In this document: positions 50,088-60,960 of the stretch, piece by piece
Numbering within the stretch: position 1 is the first letter of the stretch
Layout: the number at the start of each line of letters is the position of its first letter
From: Paenisporosarcina sp. FSL H8-0542
Lineage (GTDB): Bacteria; Bacillota; Bacilli; Bacillales_A; Planococcaceae
Direction of reading: 5' to 3'
NCBI RefSeq assembly: GCF_038632915.1
Contig: NZ_CP152050.1
Span: forward strand, 2,201,001 to 2,265,000
DNA: 64,000 nucleotides
Made by a program: the position numbers and the translations under genes
The notes under the pieces: model-generated
Databases searched by the model: none
Told to the model about the DNA's origin: nothing
The model's input: only the letters and a program-made list of their open reading frames with translations

Positions 50088-50321
50088 TTAATCTAAAATG
50101 TCGACATACGTCTTCTTTTTGTGGTGACTGCTTGCTGCTGAATAAACAATGGTACGGATTGCTTTCGCAACACGACCTTGCTTACCAATAACTTTCCCCA
50201 TATCTTCAGCATGGACAGAAAGTTTGTAGACAATACGGTTTGCATTTTCGTCTAATTCAACACGAACTTCTTCCGGATAATCAACTAATGGTTTAACAAT
50301 TGTTTCAATCAGCTGCTTCAT
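50088..50321 (-). CDS. khpA: KH-domain RNA-binding protein KhpA (YlqC)
   Basis: A 77-residue single KH-domain protein with the GxxG loop in [16 protein letters not shown]. KhpA pairs with KhpB (Jag) in many Gram-positives and affects cell elongation and RNA metabolism. It follows rpsP by 14 nt. Confidence 0.93.
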   Translation of the reverse strand: MKQLIETIVKPLVDYPEEVRVELDENANRIVYKLSVHAEDMGKVIGKQGRVAKAIRTIVYSAASSHHKKKTYVDILD

Positions 50322-50335
50322 TATGCTGCCCCCGA

Positions 50336-50608
50336 TTATTTAGCGTTTTTTGCGTTATGGAATTTCTCCATGATGCCTTGTTCAGAGAACAAGTTACGTA
50401 CTGTATCAGATGGTTTAGCACCAGTTGATAACCATTTCAACGCTAATTCTTCGTTGATTTTAACTTCAGCTGGTTTTGTTAATGGGTTGTAAGTACCAAC
50501 TGTTTCGATTTGACGGCCGTCACGTGGAGCGCGAGCGTCAGCAACAACAATACGATAGAAAGGAGATTTTTTAGCTCCCATACGTTTTAAGCGAATTTTA
50601 ACTGCCAT
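50336..50608 (-). CDS. rpsP: 30S ribosomal protein S16
   Basis: A 90-residue S16. [20 protein letters not shown], then [21 protein letters not shown], are diagnostic. The ATG at 50608 has CGGAGGTG upstream. A promoter lies in the 104-nt gap after ffh. Confidence 0.97.
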   Translation of the reverse strand: MAVKIRLKRMGAKKSPFYRIVVADARAPRDGRQIETVGTYNPLTKPAEVKINEELALKWLSTGAKPSDTVRNLFSEQGIMEKFHNAKNAK

Positions 50609-50646
50609 GTTTAATAGCACCTCCGAATAGTTTCACACAAGATAGT

Positions 50647-50675
50647 ATATTATCAAGGATTTATTTGTTTGTAAA
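50647..50675 (-). promoter_or_regulatory. Sigma-A promoter of rpsP-khpA
   Basis: Minus strand: TTTACA (50670-50675), 17-bp spacer, TAATAT (50647-50652) preceded by TGA. Confidence 0.6.
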
Positions 50676-50712
50676 GTGTTTTTTCTTAACACCTAATATT
50701 TTGCCTGAAAAA

Positions 50713-52071
50713 TCACTTGAAAAGGGAATCCAAGCCAGGCATTTTCATCTTTTTCTTACCTTTTTGTTGTTGCATGTTCGACATTTGCTTCATCATTTTC
50801 TTCATGTCTTCGAATTGCTTAAGCAAACGGTTCACGTCTTGAATAGACGTTCCAGATCCTTTTGCAATTCGTTTTTTCCGACTGGAGTTAATGATATCCG
50901 GTGTCGTTTTTTCTTGAGGTGTCATAGCGTAAATAATCGCTTCTACACGCCCCATTTGTTTTTCATCAACTTTGGCATTTTCTAGCCCTTTGATTTTACC
51001 TGCCCCAGGAAGCATTTTAATGATGTCCTCAAGAGGACCCATTTTCTTCACTTGGTTCAGTTGTTCAACAAAATCATCTAACGTAAAGCTTTGAGTTCTG
51101 AATTTCTCTTCCAACTCTTTCGCTTTTTCTTCATCTACGTTAGCTTGAGCTTTTTCAATCAACGACAACATGTCACCCATCCCTAAAATACGGGAAGCCA
51201 TACGCTCAGGGTGGAAAGGTTCAAGGGCATCCATTTTTTCACCCATCCCGACAAATTTAATCGGTTTTTGAGCTACTGAACGAATGGAAAGTGCTGCACC
51301 ACCACGTGTGTCCCCATCAAGTTTCGTTAGGACAACACCTGTAATGCCGATGCTTTCGTTGAAGCTTTGAGCAACGTTGACAGCATCTTGACCTGTCATT
51401 GAATCTACCACTAGGAACACTTCATCCGGTTCCTTCAATGCACGAATGTCTTTCAATTCTTGCATAAGGTCCTCGTCGATGTGTAAACGTCCCGCAGTAT
51501 CAATGATAATGACATCGTTGTGATCTTCTTTTGATTTCTCAAGAGCTTGACGGACGATTTCAACAGGAGAAACTTCTGTCCCTAATGAAAATACAGGCAA
51601 CGATAACTGCTTACCAATTGTTTGCAATTGTTGGATGGCTGCTGGACGATAAATATCCGCTGCTACCAATAAAGGATTACGGTTATATTTTTTACGCAAA
51701 ATATTCGCCAATTTCCCGGTAGTGGTTGTTTTACCAGCACCTTGCAAACCGACCATCATTATAACGGTTGGTGGTTTTTTCGCAAACTGAATCGGACTTT
51801 GTTCCCCACCCATCAATTCAGTCAATTCATCTTTTACGATTTTGATGACTTGTTGACCTGGAGTCAAACTCTTCATGACATCCACGCCAACTGCACGCTC
51901 ACTTACTTTTTTGACGAATTCTTTGACTACTTTTAAGTTTACGTCTGCTTCGATTAAAGCAAAACGGACTTCTCTCATCATTTCTTTGACGTCTGCTTCG
52001 GAAACTTTACCTTTACCTTTAATACGTTGGATGGTTCCTTGCAGCCGCTCGGCTAATCCTTCAAATGCCAT
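50713..52071 (-). CDS. ffh: Signal recognition particle protein Ffh
   Basis: A 452-residue SRP54 GTPase that binds signal sequences of nascent membrane proteins. It has an N domain, a G domain (Walker A GLQGAGKTT from 108, then DTAGRLHID and TKLDGDTRGG) and a C-terminal methionine-rich M domain ending MKKMMKQMSNMQQQKG. It follows ylxM by 12 nt. Confidence 0.97.
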   Translation of the reverse strand: MAFEGLAERLQGTIQRIKGKGKVSEADVKEMMREVRFALIEADVNLKVVKEFVKKVSERAVGVDVMKSLTPGQQVIKIVKDELTELMGGEQSPIQFAKKPPTVIMMVGLQGAGKTTTTGKLANILRKKYNRNPLLVAADIYRPAAIQQLQTIGKQLSLPVFSLGTEVSPVEIVRQALEKSKEDHNDVIIIDTAGRLHIDEDLMQELKDIRALKEPDEVFLVVDSMTGQDAVNVAQSFNESIGITGVVLTKLDGDTRGGAALSIRSVAQKPIKFVGMGEKMDALEPFHPERMASRILGMGDMLSLIEKAQANVDEEKAKELEEKFRTQSFTLDDFVEQLNQVKKMGPLEDIIKMLPGAGKIKGLENAKVDEKQMGRVEAIIYAMTPQEKTTPDIINSSRKKRIAKGSGTSIQDVNRLLKQFEDMKKMMKQMSNMQQQKGKKKMKMPGLDSLFK

Positions 52072-52083
52072 GCATGCCGCCTC

Positions 52084-52419
52084 CTAATCCGATTCTTTTA
52101 GCATCTCAATCAATTCAGAAGCTAGTTCTTTATTGACTGATTCCGCTTGAATTACTTGTTGTAATTGATTCATTACAAGTTGGCGTTGCTGAAATTTTTC
52201 CAGTAATTTAAGTTTTTCTTCGTATTCTTCTAACATCGCTTCTGTGCGACGAATATTATCATAGACAGCTTGTCTTGAGATTTCGTATTCGTCAGCTATT
52301 TCACCCAGTGAGTGATCATCCAGATAATAAAGATGCATATAGCTTCGTTGTTTATCGGTCAGCAAAGACTGATAAAAATCATATAGAAAGTTCATACGTG
52401 TCGTTTTTTCAAGTAGCAT
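52084..52419 (-). CDS. ylxM: YlxM, SRP-associated helix-turn-helix protein
   Basis: A 111-residue protein of the UPF0122/YlxM family, with a sigma-70 region-4-like helix-turn-helix ([21 protein letters not shown]). In streptococci YlxM associates with the SRP. The ATG at 52419 has GGGAGAG six bases upstream. It starts the ylxM-ffh transcript, with a clear promoter. Confidence 0.93.
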   Translation of the reverse strand: MLLEKTTRMNFLYDFYQSLLTDKQRSYMHLYYLDDHSLGEIADEYEISRQAVYDNIRRTEAMLEEYEEKLKLLEKFQQRQLVMNQLQQVIQAESVNKELASELIEMLKESD

Positions 52420-52452
52420 TGTGATCTCTCCCACCTACAACTTCCTACATGT

Positions 52453-52481
52453 ATCATATCGAGCATTACTTTGAGCGTCAA
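52453..52481 (-). promoter_or_regulatory. Sigma-A promoter of ylxM-ffh
   Basis: Minus strand: TTGACG (52476-52481, 5 of 6), 17-bp spacer, TATGAT (52453-52458), between ftsY and ylxM. Confidence 0.7.
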
Positions 52482-52495
52482 GTATTTTTACTTGT

Positions 52496-53503
52496 CTACT
52501 TAGTATCTTCCGCTTCTTCCTGCTCCAGACCTTCTGCAAATAAACCGTATACATATTTCTCCGTATCGAAAGGCTGTAAATCGTCCATTTTTTCTCCGAG
52601 CCCTACAAATTTAACCGGGATGTGCAATTTGTTACGGATTGCCAGAACAATTCCGCCTTTTGCTGTTCCATCTAATTTTGTCAGAACAATTCCTGTTACA
52701 TTTGTTGCATCTTTGAATGCTTGTGCTTGGACTAATGCATTTTGACCTGTTGTCGCATCAAGTGCAAGCAACACTTCGTGTGGAGCACCTGGTACTTCAC
52801 GTTCGATTACGCGATGAACTTTTTGCAATTCATTCATCAAGTTCACTTTGTTTTGCAATCGACCAGCCGTATCACAAATCAATACGTCAATCCCTTTGCT
52901 TTTCGCTGAACGTACCGCATCGTACATAACCGCTGCAGGATCTGACCCTTCGGATTGTTTAATTACTTCAACTCCTACGCGGTCTCCCCAAACTTGCAGT
53001 TGATCAATTGCACCCGCACGGAAAGTATCTCCAGCTGCCAGCATGACAGTTTTTCCTTGTTGTTTCAGGCGATGTGCAAGTTTACCAATGGTTGTTGTTT
53101 TTCCAACGCCGTTTACCCCTACAAACAAAATAACCGTTAAGCCATCTTCCTGAATAAGGAGTTCGTTTGATTCTTCTTCACCAGATTCGTATATTTCTAC
53201 TAACTTCTCAGAAATCACAGATTGAATACCAGCAGTGTCTTTCATGTTTTTACGTTGAACCTCAAATCTCAACGCATCCATCAATTCCATTACCGTTTCA
53301 ACCCCAACATCGGCTTGAAGCAATAAATCTTCCAGTTCCTCAAAGAAATCCTCATCCACTTTACGGTACTTCGCCACTAAATCATTCACTTTGGAAGTAA
53401 ATTGATTGCGTGTTTTAGATAATCCATCCTTGAATTTTTCGGATATAGAAACCGATTCACTGGTTCCTGTTAATTTTTCTTTCATTTTTTTAAAGAAACT
53501 CAA
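52496..53503 (-). CDS. ftsY: Signal recognition particle receptor FtsY
   Basis: A 335-residue SRP receptor GTPase with a short N-terminal region, no long acidic A domain (usual in Firmicutes), an N domain and a G domain (GVNGVGKTTTIGKLA from 129; DTAGRLQNK; TKLDGTAKGG). It overlaps smc by four bases. Confidence 0.96.
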   Translation of the reverse strand: MSFFKKMKEKLTGTSESVSISEKFKDGLSKTRNQFTSKVNDLVAKYRKVDEDFFEELEDLLLQADVGVETVMELMDALRFEVQRKNMKDTAGIQSVISEKLVEIYESGEEESNELLIQEDGLTVILFVGVNGVGKTTTIGKLAHRLKQQGKTVMLAAGDTFRAGAIDQLQVWGDRVGVEVIKQSEGSDPAAVMYDAVRSAKSKGIDVLICDTAGRLQNKVNLMNELQKVHRVIEREVPGAPHEVLLALDATTGQNALVQAQAFKDATNVTGIVLTKLDGTAKGGIVLAIRNKLHIPVKFVGLGEKMDDLQPFDTEKYVYGLFAEGLEQEEAEDTK

Positions 53504-56500
53504 GCTCTTTCGCTCCCTTGTGCGACAAGTGTCGGTTGATCTTCTTGCATTTTGACAGATACCAATTTAGAAATACCTGATTCCTGCATGGTAATTCCAT
53601 ATAGAACATCTGCACCTTCCATCGTACCTTTGCGATGGGTGATAACGATAAACTGTGTATCTTGACTAAATTTTTTCAAGTATTGACTGTAACGAATTAC
53701 ATTTGATTCATCCAGTGCCGCTTCTACTTCATCCAGAATACAGAACGGTACAGGACGAATGTTTAGAATGGCAAACAATAAGGCAATGGCTGTGAGCGCA
53801 CGCTCTCCACCTGAAAGCAAACTTAAATTTTGTCGCTTTTTCCCAGGAGGCTGGGCAACGATTTCGATGCCAGTTTCCAGCATATCTGAAGGATCGGTCA
53901 ATACTAAATCCGCTTGGCCACCACCAAACAATTCTCGGAAGACGCGGCCGAATTGCGCCCGAATGGCGTAGAATGTATCACTGAAACGCAACGTCATTTC
54001 TTCATCCATTTCTTTAATAGCTTCATGCAATGTTTCTTTTGCATCCAATAAATCCTGACGTTGATCGGTCAGGAAAGCATGACGCTCAGAAACTCGTTCG
54101 AATTCTTCAATGGAGGCTACATTCACAGGACCCAACTCTTCAATGGATTGCTTCAGCAGTTTCACTTTTTTTCGTGAAACGTCTTCTTCAAATGTATCCA
54201 TATCTGGCAGTTCCAATTCATCCAATGTCAGATGATAGTTTTCTTCCAGCTGGGTATGCAGCGTATGCTGTTCAACGTCAAAACGATTCAGCTTCACTTC
54301 AGCGGCTCTCAAAGCGTCCAACTGTTGTTTATGCAAATGTTGATTTTTCTTCAGTTGCAGTTCAACCTGTTGTAGTTGGACATGAATTTGTCCACGTTTT
54401 TCTTTGCCTACGGTAATACGATCAACAAGTGTTTGCTTTTTCTCTTTCCACTCAATCAGTTGCTGGTCAATTTCTTCCGGAGTTGGACCCATTTGATTGT
54501 CACCAGATTCATACCATTGCATTTCCTGTTTGGCGTGATCAAGCTTTTGCGAAACTTTTTGTTGTTTTTCCTGCAAATCGACAACTACATCGTTGGAAAC
54601 ATTCAATTGCTCGGTTAAAACCGCCTGTTTCGAACGAAGTTCAGCCATTTGTTCTGTTAATTGATCCCGTTCATTCAGCGTCTGTGATTTGAGATTGGTT
54701 AACCGATTGATTGTATCATTCAGTGTTTCCAGTTCATTCTTTAATTCATGAAGACGTTGCTGAGCTTGATTTTTCTTTTCTTTTGCTTGTTCATGTCGAC
54801 TTGAAACATCTTTTGTTTCCGAATTGGAAATAAATGCTCGTTCATTAAGACGCTTGAAAGCGGTTTCGAGTTCACGAAGATTAGAACTTAGTTCCAATTC
54901 CTGCGCTCTGCGTTGTTCCCCTTCGGTACGCATACTTTCAAGTAACTCAACTTGTTGGTCAATAGACTTTTTCAGTGTGGCCACTTGAGATTCAGCTATA
55001 AGAATGGACTGATCCATCGCTTTTAATTTCATTGAAAGTTCATCCAGCTCGGCTTTCCTTGAGAAGACAGAGGACTGTTGCTTAGTGAATCCTCCGGTCA
55101 ATGAACCGCCTGCATTGACGATATCTCCATCCAGTGTAACAACTCGGTAGCGATATTGAATGGATTTGGCAATTTGGGAAGCCCCTTGCAAATCTTTGAC
55201 CACAATGACATTTCCAAGTAAATTTTCGACAATGGATTTTGACGATGGATCAAAGGAAACGAGTTCATCCGCTGTTTGAACGAAAGAAGGATGACCTCCA
55301 ATGCTTCTCAATGTATCCGCTTGTATTTTTCTCGACTTCATGACCGTCTTCGGAAGGAATGTAGCACGGCCAGAGCGTTTGTTTTTCAAAAACGCAATAG
55401 CTTTTCGCGCATCTTGATCCGACTCGGTAACAATATGTTGCATAGCTCCACCAAGCGCTGTCTCGAGCGCTTTTGTATATTCAGGCTTTACTTGAATAAG
55501 CTCTGCTACCGCACCTGTAATGCCGGACAGTTCGCCCTTTTCACGCGCAACCAATACTTCTTTGACCCCTTGGAAGAAACCAGAGAAATCCGCTTCCAGT
55601 GCTTCTAACGATTCTTTTCTTGCTTTCAACTGTTGTTGGTGTTGATAAGCTTGATATAGCATCGATTGCTTGGAATCAAGTTTCTCTTTTTCTTTTGAGA
55701 AAGCCTCTTGACGTTTTTTGTAATCAGTCAGGTTTTTGTCCAGTTCACTTCGAATTTGTGATAACTGCTTATCCACTTGCTTCTTTTGTATCTCGACAGT
55801 TGATAAGTCTGAAGTAATCTGTTCATATTCATTCGTCATTTTATCTTTGAATTCATGTTGTTGAAGAAGCTGTTGCTCCAAATGTTTCAGTTCATTTTTG
55901 ACAGTCGCTTCTTCATTTAACAAATCAATATATGTTGACTTATGATCTTCGATTTCCACTTCAATCTCTGCACTGGATTGTTTCAATAAATGATCCAACT
56001 GTTTGACTTCCTGTTGGACATTTCGCAATTCCGTTCTTGCTTTCGAGGTAGCGGCTTGCTTTAGTTCCAACTGGGTCGTTAACTGGTTTTTCTCTTCTTC
56101 AAGTTCATCAATGGTTAAGCGAAGTTTATCGATTTGCTGATCCATATTTTGACGCTTTTCAGCCATCAATTGTTTACGCCCATCCCAGCGCTCAAGCTCA
56201 GAACTGGCTTCAACAAGTGATTCCTGTGAATCATCAATTAATCGGTCCTGCTCTGTCAATTGCTCACGAACCGTATGTAACTCAGTTTCCATTTTAGCTA
56301 TGAGGTCTTCCAGTTCCTTTTCTTGCTTTTCGAAGACTTCTACTTCCTGCTTAACTTCACCTAAGCGTTTTTCGACTCGTACCAAATCAAAAGCAATTAA
56401 CCCTAAGTCAACGCCCTTTAATTCTTCGGACATGCGTAAATAATCGGTGGCTGCTGACGCTTGCATTTGAAGCGGCTCCATCCGACTATCCAGTTCGTGT

Positions 56501-57084
56501 AAAATATCCAGCACTCTGTGTAAATTGTCATCGGTTTCAAACAATTTGTTCTCGGCTTTCTTTTTACGCAATTTATATTTTAGAACACCCGCAGCTTCTT
56601 CAAAAATAGAACGGCGGTCTTCTGGACGACTGTTGAGAATTTCATCCACTCGTCCTTGTGAAATAATCGAAAAGGCTTCTTTACCTAGCCCGGAATCCAT
56701 AAATAAATCATTAATATCTTTTAATCTACAAGTTTGTTTATTTAATAAGTATTCACTATCGCCCGAACGAAACACGCGTCTCGTGACACTGATCTCGTTG
56801 TAATCCAATGGCAAGCGCTCATCTGAGTTATCAAGTATAAGAGTAACTTCTGCAAAATTAAGCGCTTTTCGTGAGTCGCTTCCTGCAAAAATGACATCTT
56901 CCATTTTGGCGCCGCGAAGTGATTTTGCGGACTGTTCTCCCAAAACCCATCGAATAGCATCCGTTACATTACTTTTCCCACTTCCATTTGGACCGACCAC
57001 TGCGGTCACGCCTGGTACAAAATCAATGCCAATTCGATCCGCAAACGATTTAAATCCAATGACTTCAAGTCGCTTTAGGAACAA
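53500..57084 (-). CDS. smc: Chromosome segregation protein SMC
   Basis: A 1194-residue condensin subunit. Walker A GPNGSGKS (31-38), two long coiled coils (about 170-500 and 670-1000) around a hinge (LEALEADFSGFFQGVKEVL to NAGGSLTGGF), and the C-terminal ABC signature LSGGERALTAIALLFAI with Walker B PFCILDEVEAALD. It acts with ScpA/ScpB. It lies two nt after rnc and overlaps ftsY. Confidence 0.97.
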   Translation of the reverse strand: MFLKRLEVIGFKSFADRIGIDFVPGVTAVVGPNGSGKSNVTDAIRWVLGEQSAKSLRGAKMEDVIFAGSDSRKALNFAEVTLILDNSDERLPLDYNEISVTRRVFRSGDSEYLLNKQTCRLKDINDLFMDSGLGKEAFSIISQGRVDEILNSRPEDRRSIFEEAAGVLKYKLRKKKAENKLFETDDNLHRVLDILHELDSRMEPLQMQASAATDYLRMSEELKGVDLGLIAFDLVRVEKRLGEVKQEVEVFEKQEKELEDLIAKMETELHTVREQLTEQDRLIDDSQESLVEASSELERWDGRKQLMAEKRQNMDQQIDKLRLTIDELEEEKNQLTTQLELKQAATSKARTELRNVQQEVKQLDHLLKQSSAEIEVEIEDHKSTYIDLLNEEATVKNELKHLEQQLLQQHEFKDKMTNEYEQITSDLSTVEIQKKQVDKQLSQIRSELDKNLTDYKKRQEAFSKEKEKLDSKQSMLYQAYQHQQQLKARKESLEALEADFSGFFQGVKEVLVAREKGELSGITGAVAELIQVKPEYTKALETALGGAMQHIVTESDQDARKAIAFLKNKRSGRATFLPKTVMKSRKIQADTLRSIGGHPSFVQTADELVSFDPSSKSIVENLLGNVIVVKDLQGASQIAKSIQYRYRVVTLDGDIVNAGGSLTGGFTKQQSSVFSRKAELDELSMKLKAMDQSILIAESQVATLKKSIDQQVELLESMRTEGEQRRAQELELSSNLRELETAFKRLNERAFISNSETKDVSSRHEQAKEKKNQAQQRLHELKNELETLNDTINRLTNLKSQTLNERDQLTEQMAELRSKQAVLTEQLNVSNDVVVDLQEKQQKVSQKLDHAKQEMQWYESGDNQMGPTPEEIDQQLIEWKEKKQTLVDRITVGKEKRGQIHVQLQQVELQLKKNQHLHKQQLDALRAAEVKLNRFDVEQHTLHTQLEENYHLTLDELELPDMDTFEEDVSRKKVKLLKQSIEELGPVNVASIEEFERVSERHAFLTDQRQDLLDAKETLHEAIKEMDEEMTLRFSDTFYAIRAQFGRVFRELFGGGQADLVLTDPSDMLETGIEIVAQPPGKKRQNLSLLSGGERALTAIALLFAILNIRPVPFCILDEVEAALDESNVIRYSQYLKKFSQDTQFIVITHRKGTMEGADVLYGITMQESGISKLVSVKMQEDQPTLVAQGSERA

Positions 57085-57086
57085 AT

Positions 57087-57854
57087 TTAGCCCTCCTGTC
57101 TGCTTGCAACTTGGCCTTGTATGCGAATAATCGCTACTTGGGCCGCTTTTTGTTCAGCTTCTTTTTTAGACTTGCCTTTACCTTCACCCAACTCGGTGTT
57201 GCCTAATCTCACACTGGAGACAAACGTTCGATTGTGGGCAGGTCCCTTTTCTTCTACAATTTCATAGTTCAATGCACCATTGTTCATTTGTTGAACCATT
57301 TCTTGTAACTGACTCTTGTAATCCATCACATGCGAAAAAGCACCGATTTCGACTTTTGGAAACACAACTTGTTCCAAAAACTTCACAACAGGTTGTAAGC
57401 CTTGATCTAAATATAGTGCGCCGACAAATGACTCAAACACATCTGCAAGAAGTGCTGGTCTTTCGCGTCCACCTGTAATCTCTTCTCCCTTACCTAAAAG
57501 CACATACTTCCCAAAGTTTAATTCATTCGCAAATAAAACGAGTGACGGTTCGCAAACGATCGCCGCACGTAATTTGGTCAATTCACCTTCGCTCATGGCA
57601 GTAAACTTTTGAAATAAGTATTGAGAGACAGAGAGTTCAAGAACAGCGTCACCTAGAAATTCAAGTCGCTCATTGTCCGTGTAAAATTTCCGTCGATGCT
57701 CATTCACATAGGATGAATGGGTAAATGATTGATAAAGAAGTTCAGGGTTTTGAAATTGAACTCCTAATTCTTGCTGTAATACCGCAAATGATTGCTTGAC
57801 TGTTTCGGAAAATGTTCCGTTTTTTTGAGGAGTTCCTCTACGTTTACCCGTCAT
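57087..57854 (-). CDS. rnc: Ribonuclease III
   Basis: A 255-residue dsRNA endonuclease. The RNase III signature [14 protein letters not shown] starts at residue 61 and the C-terminal dsRNA-binding domain ([12 protein letters not shown]...[18 protein letters not shown]) covers about 178-245. It follows acpP after a terminator and starts the rnc-smc-ftsY run. Confidence 0.97.
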   Translation of the reverse strand: MTGKRRGTPQKNGTFSETVKQSFAVLQQELGVQFQNPELLYQSFTHSSYVNEHRRKFYTDNERLEFLGDAVLELSVSQYLFQKFTAMSEGELTKLRAAIVCEPSLVLFANELNFGKYVLLGKGEEITGGRERPALLADVFESFVGALYLDQGLQPVVKFLEQVVFPKVEIGAFSHVMDYKSQLQEMVQQMNNGALNYEIVEEKGPAHNRTFVSSVRLGNTELGEGKGKSKKEAEQKAAQVAIIRIQGQVASRQEG

Positions 57855-57916
57855 CTATATAATCTGCCTTCCTTTAGTTTCTACGGTCTAGTTTACCCGT
57901 TTGTCCTGTAATGTGC

Positions 57917-57969
57917 AAAAAGAAATAGAGACGCGATAGACCATTCTTAAAGAATGTCTATCGCGTCTC
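57917..57969 (-). terminator. Rho-independent terminator of acpP
   Basis: A 14-bp perfect stem (GAGACGCGATAGAC and complement), extended by an inner ATTCTT/AAGAAT pair, followed by TATTTCTTTTT on the minus strand. It closes the fapR-acpP operon. Confidence 0.9.
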
Positions 57970-57985
57970 GCAAGTGAATAATTGC

Positions 57986-58222
57986 TTATCCTTGTTTGCT
58001 TTCGATATAAGTAACTGCATTTCCTACAGTACTGATCTGTTCAGCATCTTCATCTGAAATCTCCATGTCGAACTCATCTTCCAATTCCATTACAAGTTCA
58101 ACTACATCTAGAGAATCAGCACCTAAATCATCACGGAAAGAAGCTTCCATTTTCACTTCGCTCTCGTCTACACCTAAACGATCTACGATTACTTTTGTTA
58201 CGCGCTCTACTACTGTTGCCAC
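57986..58222 (-). CDS. acpP: Acyl carrier protein
   Basis: A 78-residue ACP that carries growing acyl chains on a phosphopantetheine arm attached at the serine of ADSLDVVEL (Ser37). The start is GTG at 58222, eight bases after GGAGG, giving (M)[19 protein letters not shown]; a GTG nine bases upstream lies within the ribosome-binding site. It is the last gene of the FapR-controlled operon. A TATAAT at about 58240 may give an additional promoter, without a good -35. Confidence 0.95.
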   Translation of the reverse strand: MATVVERVTKVIVDRLGVDESEVKMEASFRDDLGADSLDVVELVMELEDEFDMEISDEDAEQISTVGNAVTYIESKQG

Positions 58223-58280
58223 TAAAGTCACCTCCCCTCAATGATTATACAAAAAACCACGCTTACTTCATAGAGGATAA

Positions 58281-59027
58281 TTACATTATCATTCCGCCAT
58301 CGACATGAAGCGTTTGACCTGTAATGTAGTTCGAATCATCGGAAGCCAAAAATACAACCGCTTTTGCTACATCTTCAGGATTGCCTAGCTTCGCCAACGG
58401 AATTTGAGTCAGCATTTGCGATTTCATTTCTTCGGACAGTTCGTCTGTCATATCAGTAGTGATGAATCCTGGTGCAATAGCGTTGACATTAATGTTACGA
58501 CTAGCCAATTCTTTCGCAGTTGTTTTCGTCAATCCAATAACACCCGCTTTAGCTGCTACATAGTTAGCTTGACCCGCATTACCTGAAACGCCGACAATCG
58601 ATGCAATATTGACGATTCTGCCAGCACGTTGCTTCATCATTTGGCGAGTAACGGCTTTCGTACACAAAAATACACCTTTTAGATTTGTGTTGATCACGTC
58701 GTCCCACTCATTTTCTTTCATACGCATTAAGAGATTGTCGCGTGTAATCCCAGCATTGTTGACTAAAATATCGATACTGCCGTAACGGCTCATTGTTTCA
58801 GCAATCATTGCAGATACACTTTCTGCATCGCTGACACTTGCCTGAATGGCGAAAGCTTCTCCACCATTTGCAAGTATGTCATTCACAACTTCTTCAGCTT
58901 TTGCTTGGCTGCCGCTGTAGTTCACAGCAATGCGTGCCCCTTCTTTAGCTAAATACTTTGCGATTTCAGCACCAATTCCTCGTGAAGCTCCAGTGACGAT
59001 TGCCGTTTTCCCCATTAATTTCCCCAT
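58281..59027 (-). CDS. fabG: 3-oxoacyl-[acyl-carrier-protein] reductase
   Basis: A 248-residue short-chain dehydrogenase, the NADPH-dependent reductase of fatty-acid elongation. [16 protein letters not shown] binds the cofactor; the Ser-Tyr-Lys triad is in [10 protein letters not shown] and NYVAAKAG. The ATG at 59027 overlaps the fabD stop (TAATG) and has GGAGTG upstream. Confidence 0.96.
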   Translation of the reverse strand: MGKLMGKTAIVTGASRGIGAEIAKYLAKEGARIAVNYSGSQAKAEEVVNDILANGGEAFAIQASVSDAESVSAMIAETMSRYGSIDILVNNAGITRDNLLMRMKENEWDDVINTNLKGVFLCTKAVTRQMMKQRAGRIVNIASIVGVSGNAGQANYVAAKAGVIGLTKTTAKELASRNINVNAIAPGFITTDMTDELSEEMKSQMLTQIPLAKLGNPEDVAKAVVFLASDDSNYITGQTLHVDGGMIM

Positions 59028-59971
59028 TACGCCCACTCCTTTGCTGCCTCAATTACTTGCTCAACAGTTTCGTTATCATAAGCTGCATAAACGACTGCCG
59101 ATCGATCAATTTTTTTCACTAATCCACTCAGAACTTTACCAGGTCCACATTCAATGAATGTGTTTACGCCTAAGTCCAATAATGCACGGATTGATTCTTC
59201 GAAACGCACAGGTGAATAAAGTTGTTCAACCAGTAGCTGTTTCATTTCCTCAGCCGATGTTACAGGTCCGGCAGTAACATTTGAAATGACAGGAACATCT
59301 GTATTATGCATGTCCAGTTCATTTAATGCATTCTCCAGTTTCGATGCTGCAGGTCTCATAAGCTCAGAGTGGAACGGTCCGCTGACAACCAGTGGGATCG
59401 CTCGTTTAGCTCCAGCTTCTTTTGCTTGCAGACAGGCTTTTTCAACGCCGGCTTTTGTTCCTGATATGACGATTTGGCCAGGACAATTCAAGTTTGCGAG
59501 TTGGACAACTTCACCCTCAGCTGTCACTTGATCCGTTACCATTTTTAGAGCATCAGCTTCCATACCGAGAATGGCAGCCATAGCCCCTAGTCCAGCAGGT
59601 ACCGCTTCATTCATAAATAACCCACGTTGATGGACAATTTTCACACCGTCTTCAAAAGACATAACGCCTGATGCAACAAGTGCTGAATATTCTCCAAGAC
59701 TGTGACCTATTGTATAATCTGGTTTTAAACCAGCAGCTTGCAGAAGTTCAGATACCATTGTGCTTGTTGTCAAAAGTGCGGGCTGTGCATTATAAGTGTA
59801 CGTCAATTCTTCAACCGGTCCTTCCAACATCAGCGTTGAAAGGGAGAATCCCAATTGCTCATCGGCTTTATCATAAAACGCCTTGTTACCTGTATTGCTC
59901 TGAACCAATTCATTCCCCATGCCAATCGCTTGAGATCCTTGTCCTGGAAAAATAAATGCAATTTTTGTCAT
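59027..59971 (-). CDS. fabD: Malonyl-CoA:ACP transacylase
   Basis: A 314-residue enzyme that loads malonyl groups on [15 protein letters not shown] near the N terminus and the catalytic serine in [10 protein letters not shown] (Ser91). It overlaps plsX by four bases and fabG by one. Confidence 0.96.
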   Translation of the reverse strand: MTKIAFIFPGQGSQAIGMGNELVQSNTGNKAFYDKADEQLGFSLSTLMLEGPVEELTYTYNAQPALLTTSTMVSELLQAAGLKPDYTIGHSLGEYSALVASGVMSFEDGVKIVHQRGLFMNEAVPAGLGAMAAILGMEADALKMVTDQVTAEGEVVQLANLNCPGQIVISGTKAGVEKACLQAKEAGAKRAIPLVVSGPFHSELMRPAASKLENALNELDMHNTDVPVISNVTAGPVTSAEEMKQLLVEQLYSPVRFEESIRALLDLGVNTFIECGPGKVLSGLVKKIDRSAVVYAAYDNETVEQVIEAAKEWA

Positions 59972-60960
59972 TTAGTTTTACCTCCTTCAATAGTTGAATG
60001 GATTGTGCCACACACATCAAATTCAACCATTGTACGTGCCTGGCGGATTGCGTTCATTACGGCATTGGCATTGGAAGACCCATGTGCTTTGATGACAGGT
60101 GCTTTCAGACCAAATAATGCAGCGCCTCCGTATTCGGTATAATCCATTTTGTTTTTTAGACCACGTAAATCATCTTTGACTAGATAAGCGGATATTTTTG
60201 ATTTCGTAGAAGCGCCAAATACTCCTTTTAACATACTGAAAAAGCTAGCTGCAGTTCCTTCTATTGACTTCAATACCATGTTGCCTGTAAAACCATCCGT
60301 CACAACAACATCAGCGACATTCATCAGTAAATCTCGTGATTCCACGTTCCCAACGAAGTTAATCGGTGCTTGTTGTAATTGACTAAAAGCAGCCTTCGTT
60401 AATTCATTTCCTTTTGTTTCTTCCGTCCCGATGTTCAGCAATCCAACTCGTGGTGATTCGATCCCACGTACTTTTGCCGCATAAATACTCCCCATAATAC
60501 CGAACTGAACCAAATGCTCAGGCTTCGCATCAGAATTTGCTCCCAAATCGAGCATAACAAATCCTTGTCCATCGATTGTCGGCAATGTTGGAGCAAGTGC
60601 AGGGCGCTCAATTCCTTCAATTCGACCTACGATGAAAAGTCCAGCAGCCATTAATGCTCCCGTGTTACCAGCAGATACACACGCATTGGCTTCTCCGTTT
60701 TTCACGGCTTCCGCCATGCGAACCATCGAAGCATCTTTTTTCCGACGAATCGCTCTTACAGGTTCATCGTCTGCTTCTATTTTTTCTTCTGTATGTATAA
60801 GTGTTAACCGTTCATGAGTTGAAAGAAACGGTTTCACCTTTTCTTCATGACCGTATAAAAGAATATGGATATCTTCGAATTGCTCCAGTGCTTTTAAAAC
60901 ACCTTCCACGATTTCTTTAGGTGCGTGGTCTCCACCCATTGCGTCTACTGCGATTCTCAT
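59968..60960 (-). CDS. plsX: Phosphate acyltransferase PlsX
   Basis: A 330-residue enzyme that makes acyl-phosphate from acyl-ACP for phospholipid synthesis. [20 protein letters not shown] and [19 protein letters not shown] are diagnostic. It overlaps fapR and fabD by four bases each, so translation through the operon is coupled. Confidence 0.97.
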   Translation of the reverse strand: MRIAVDAMGGDHAPKEIVEGVLKALEQFEDIHILLYGHEEKVKPFLSTHERLTLIHTEEKIEADDEPVRAIRRKKDASMVRMAEAVKNGEANACVSAGNTGALMAAGLFIVGRIEGIERPALAPTLPTIDGQGFVMLDLGANSDAKPEHLVQFGIMGSIYAAKVRGIESPRVGLLNIGTEETKGNELTKAAFSQLQQAPINFVGNVESRDLLMNVADVVVTDGFTGNMVLKSIEGTAASFFSMLKGVFGASTKSKISAYLVKDDLRGLKNKMDYTEYGGAALFGLKAPVIKAHGSSNANAVMNAIRQARTMVEFDVCGTIHSTIEGGKTK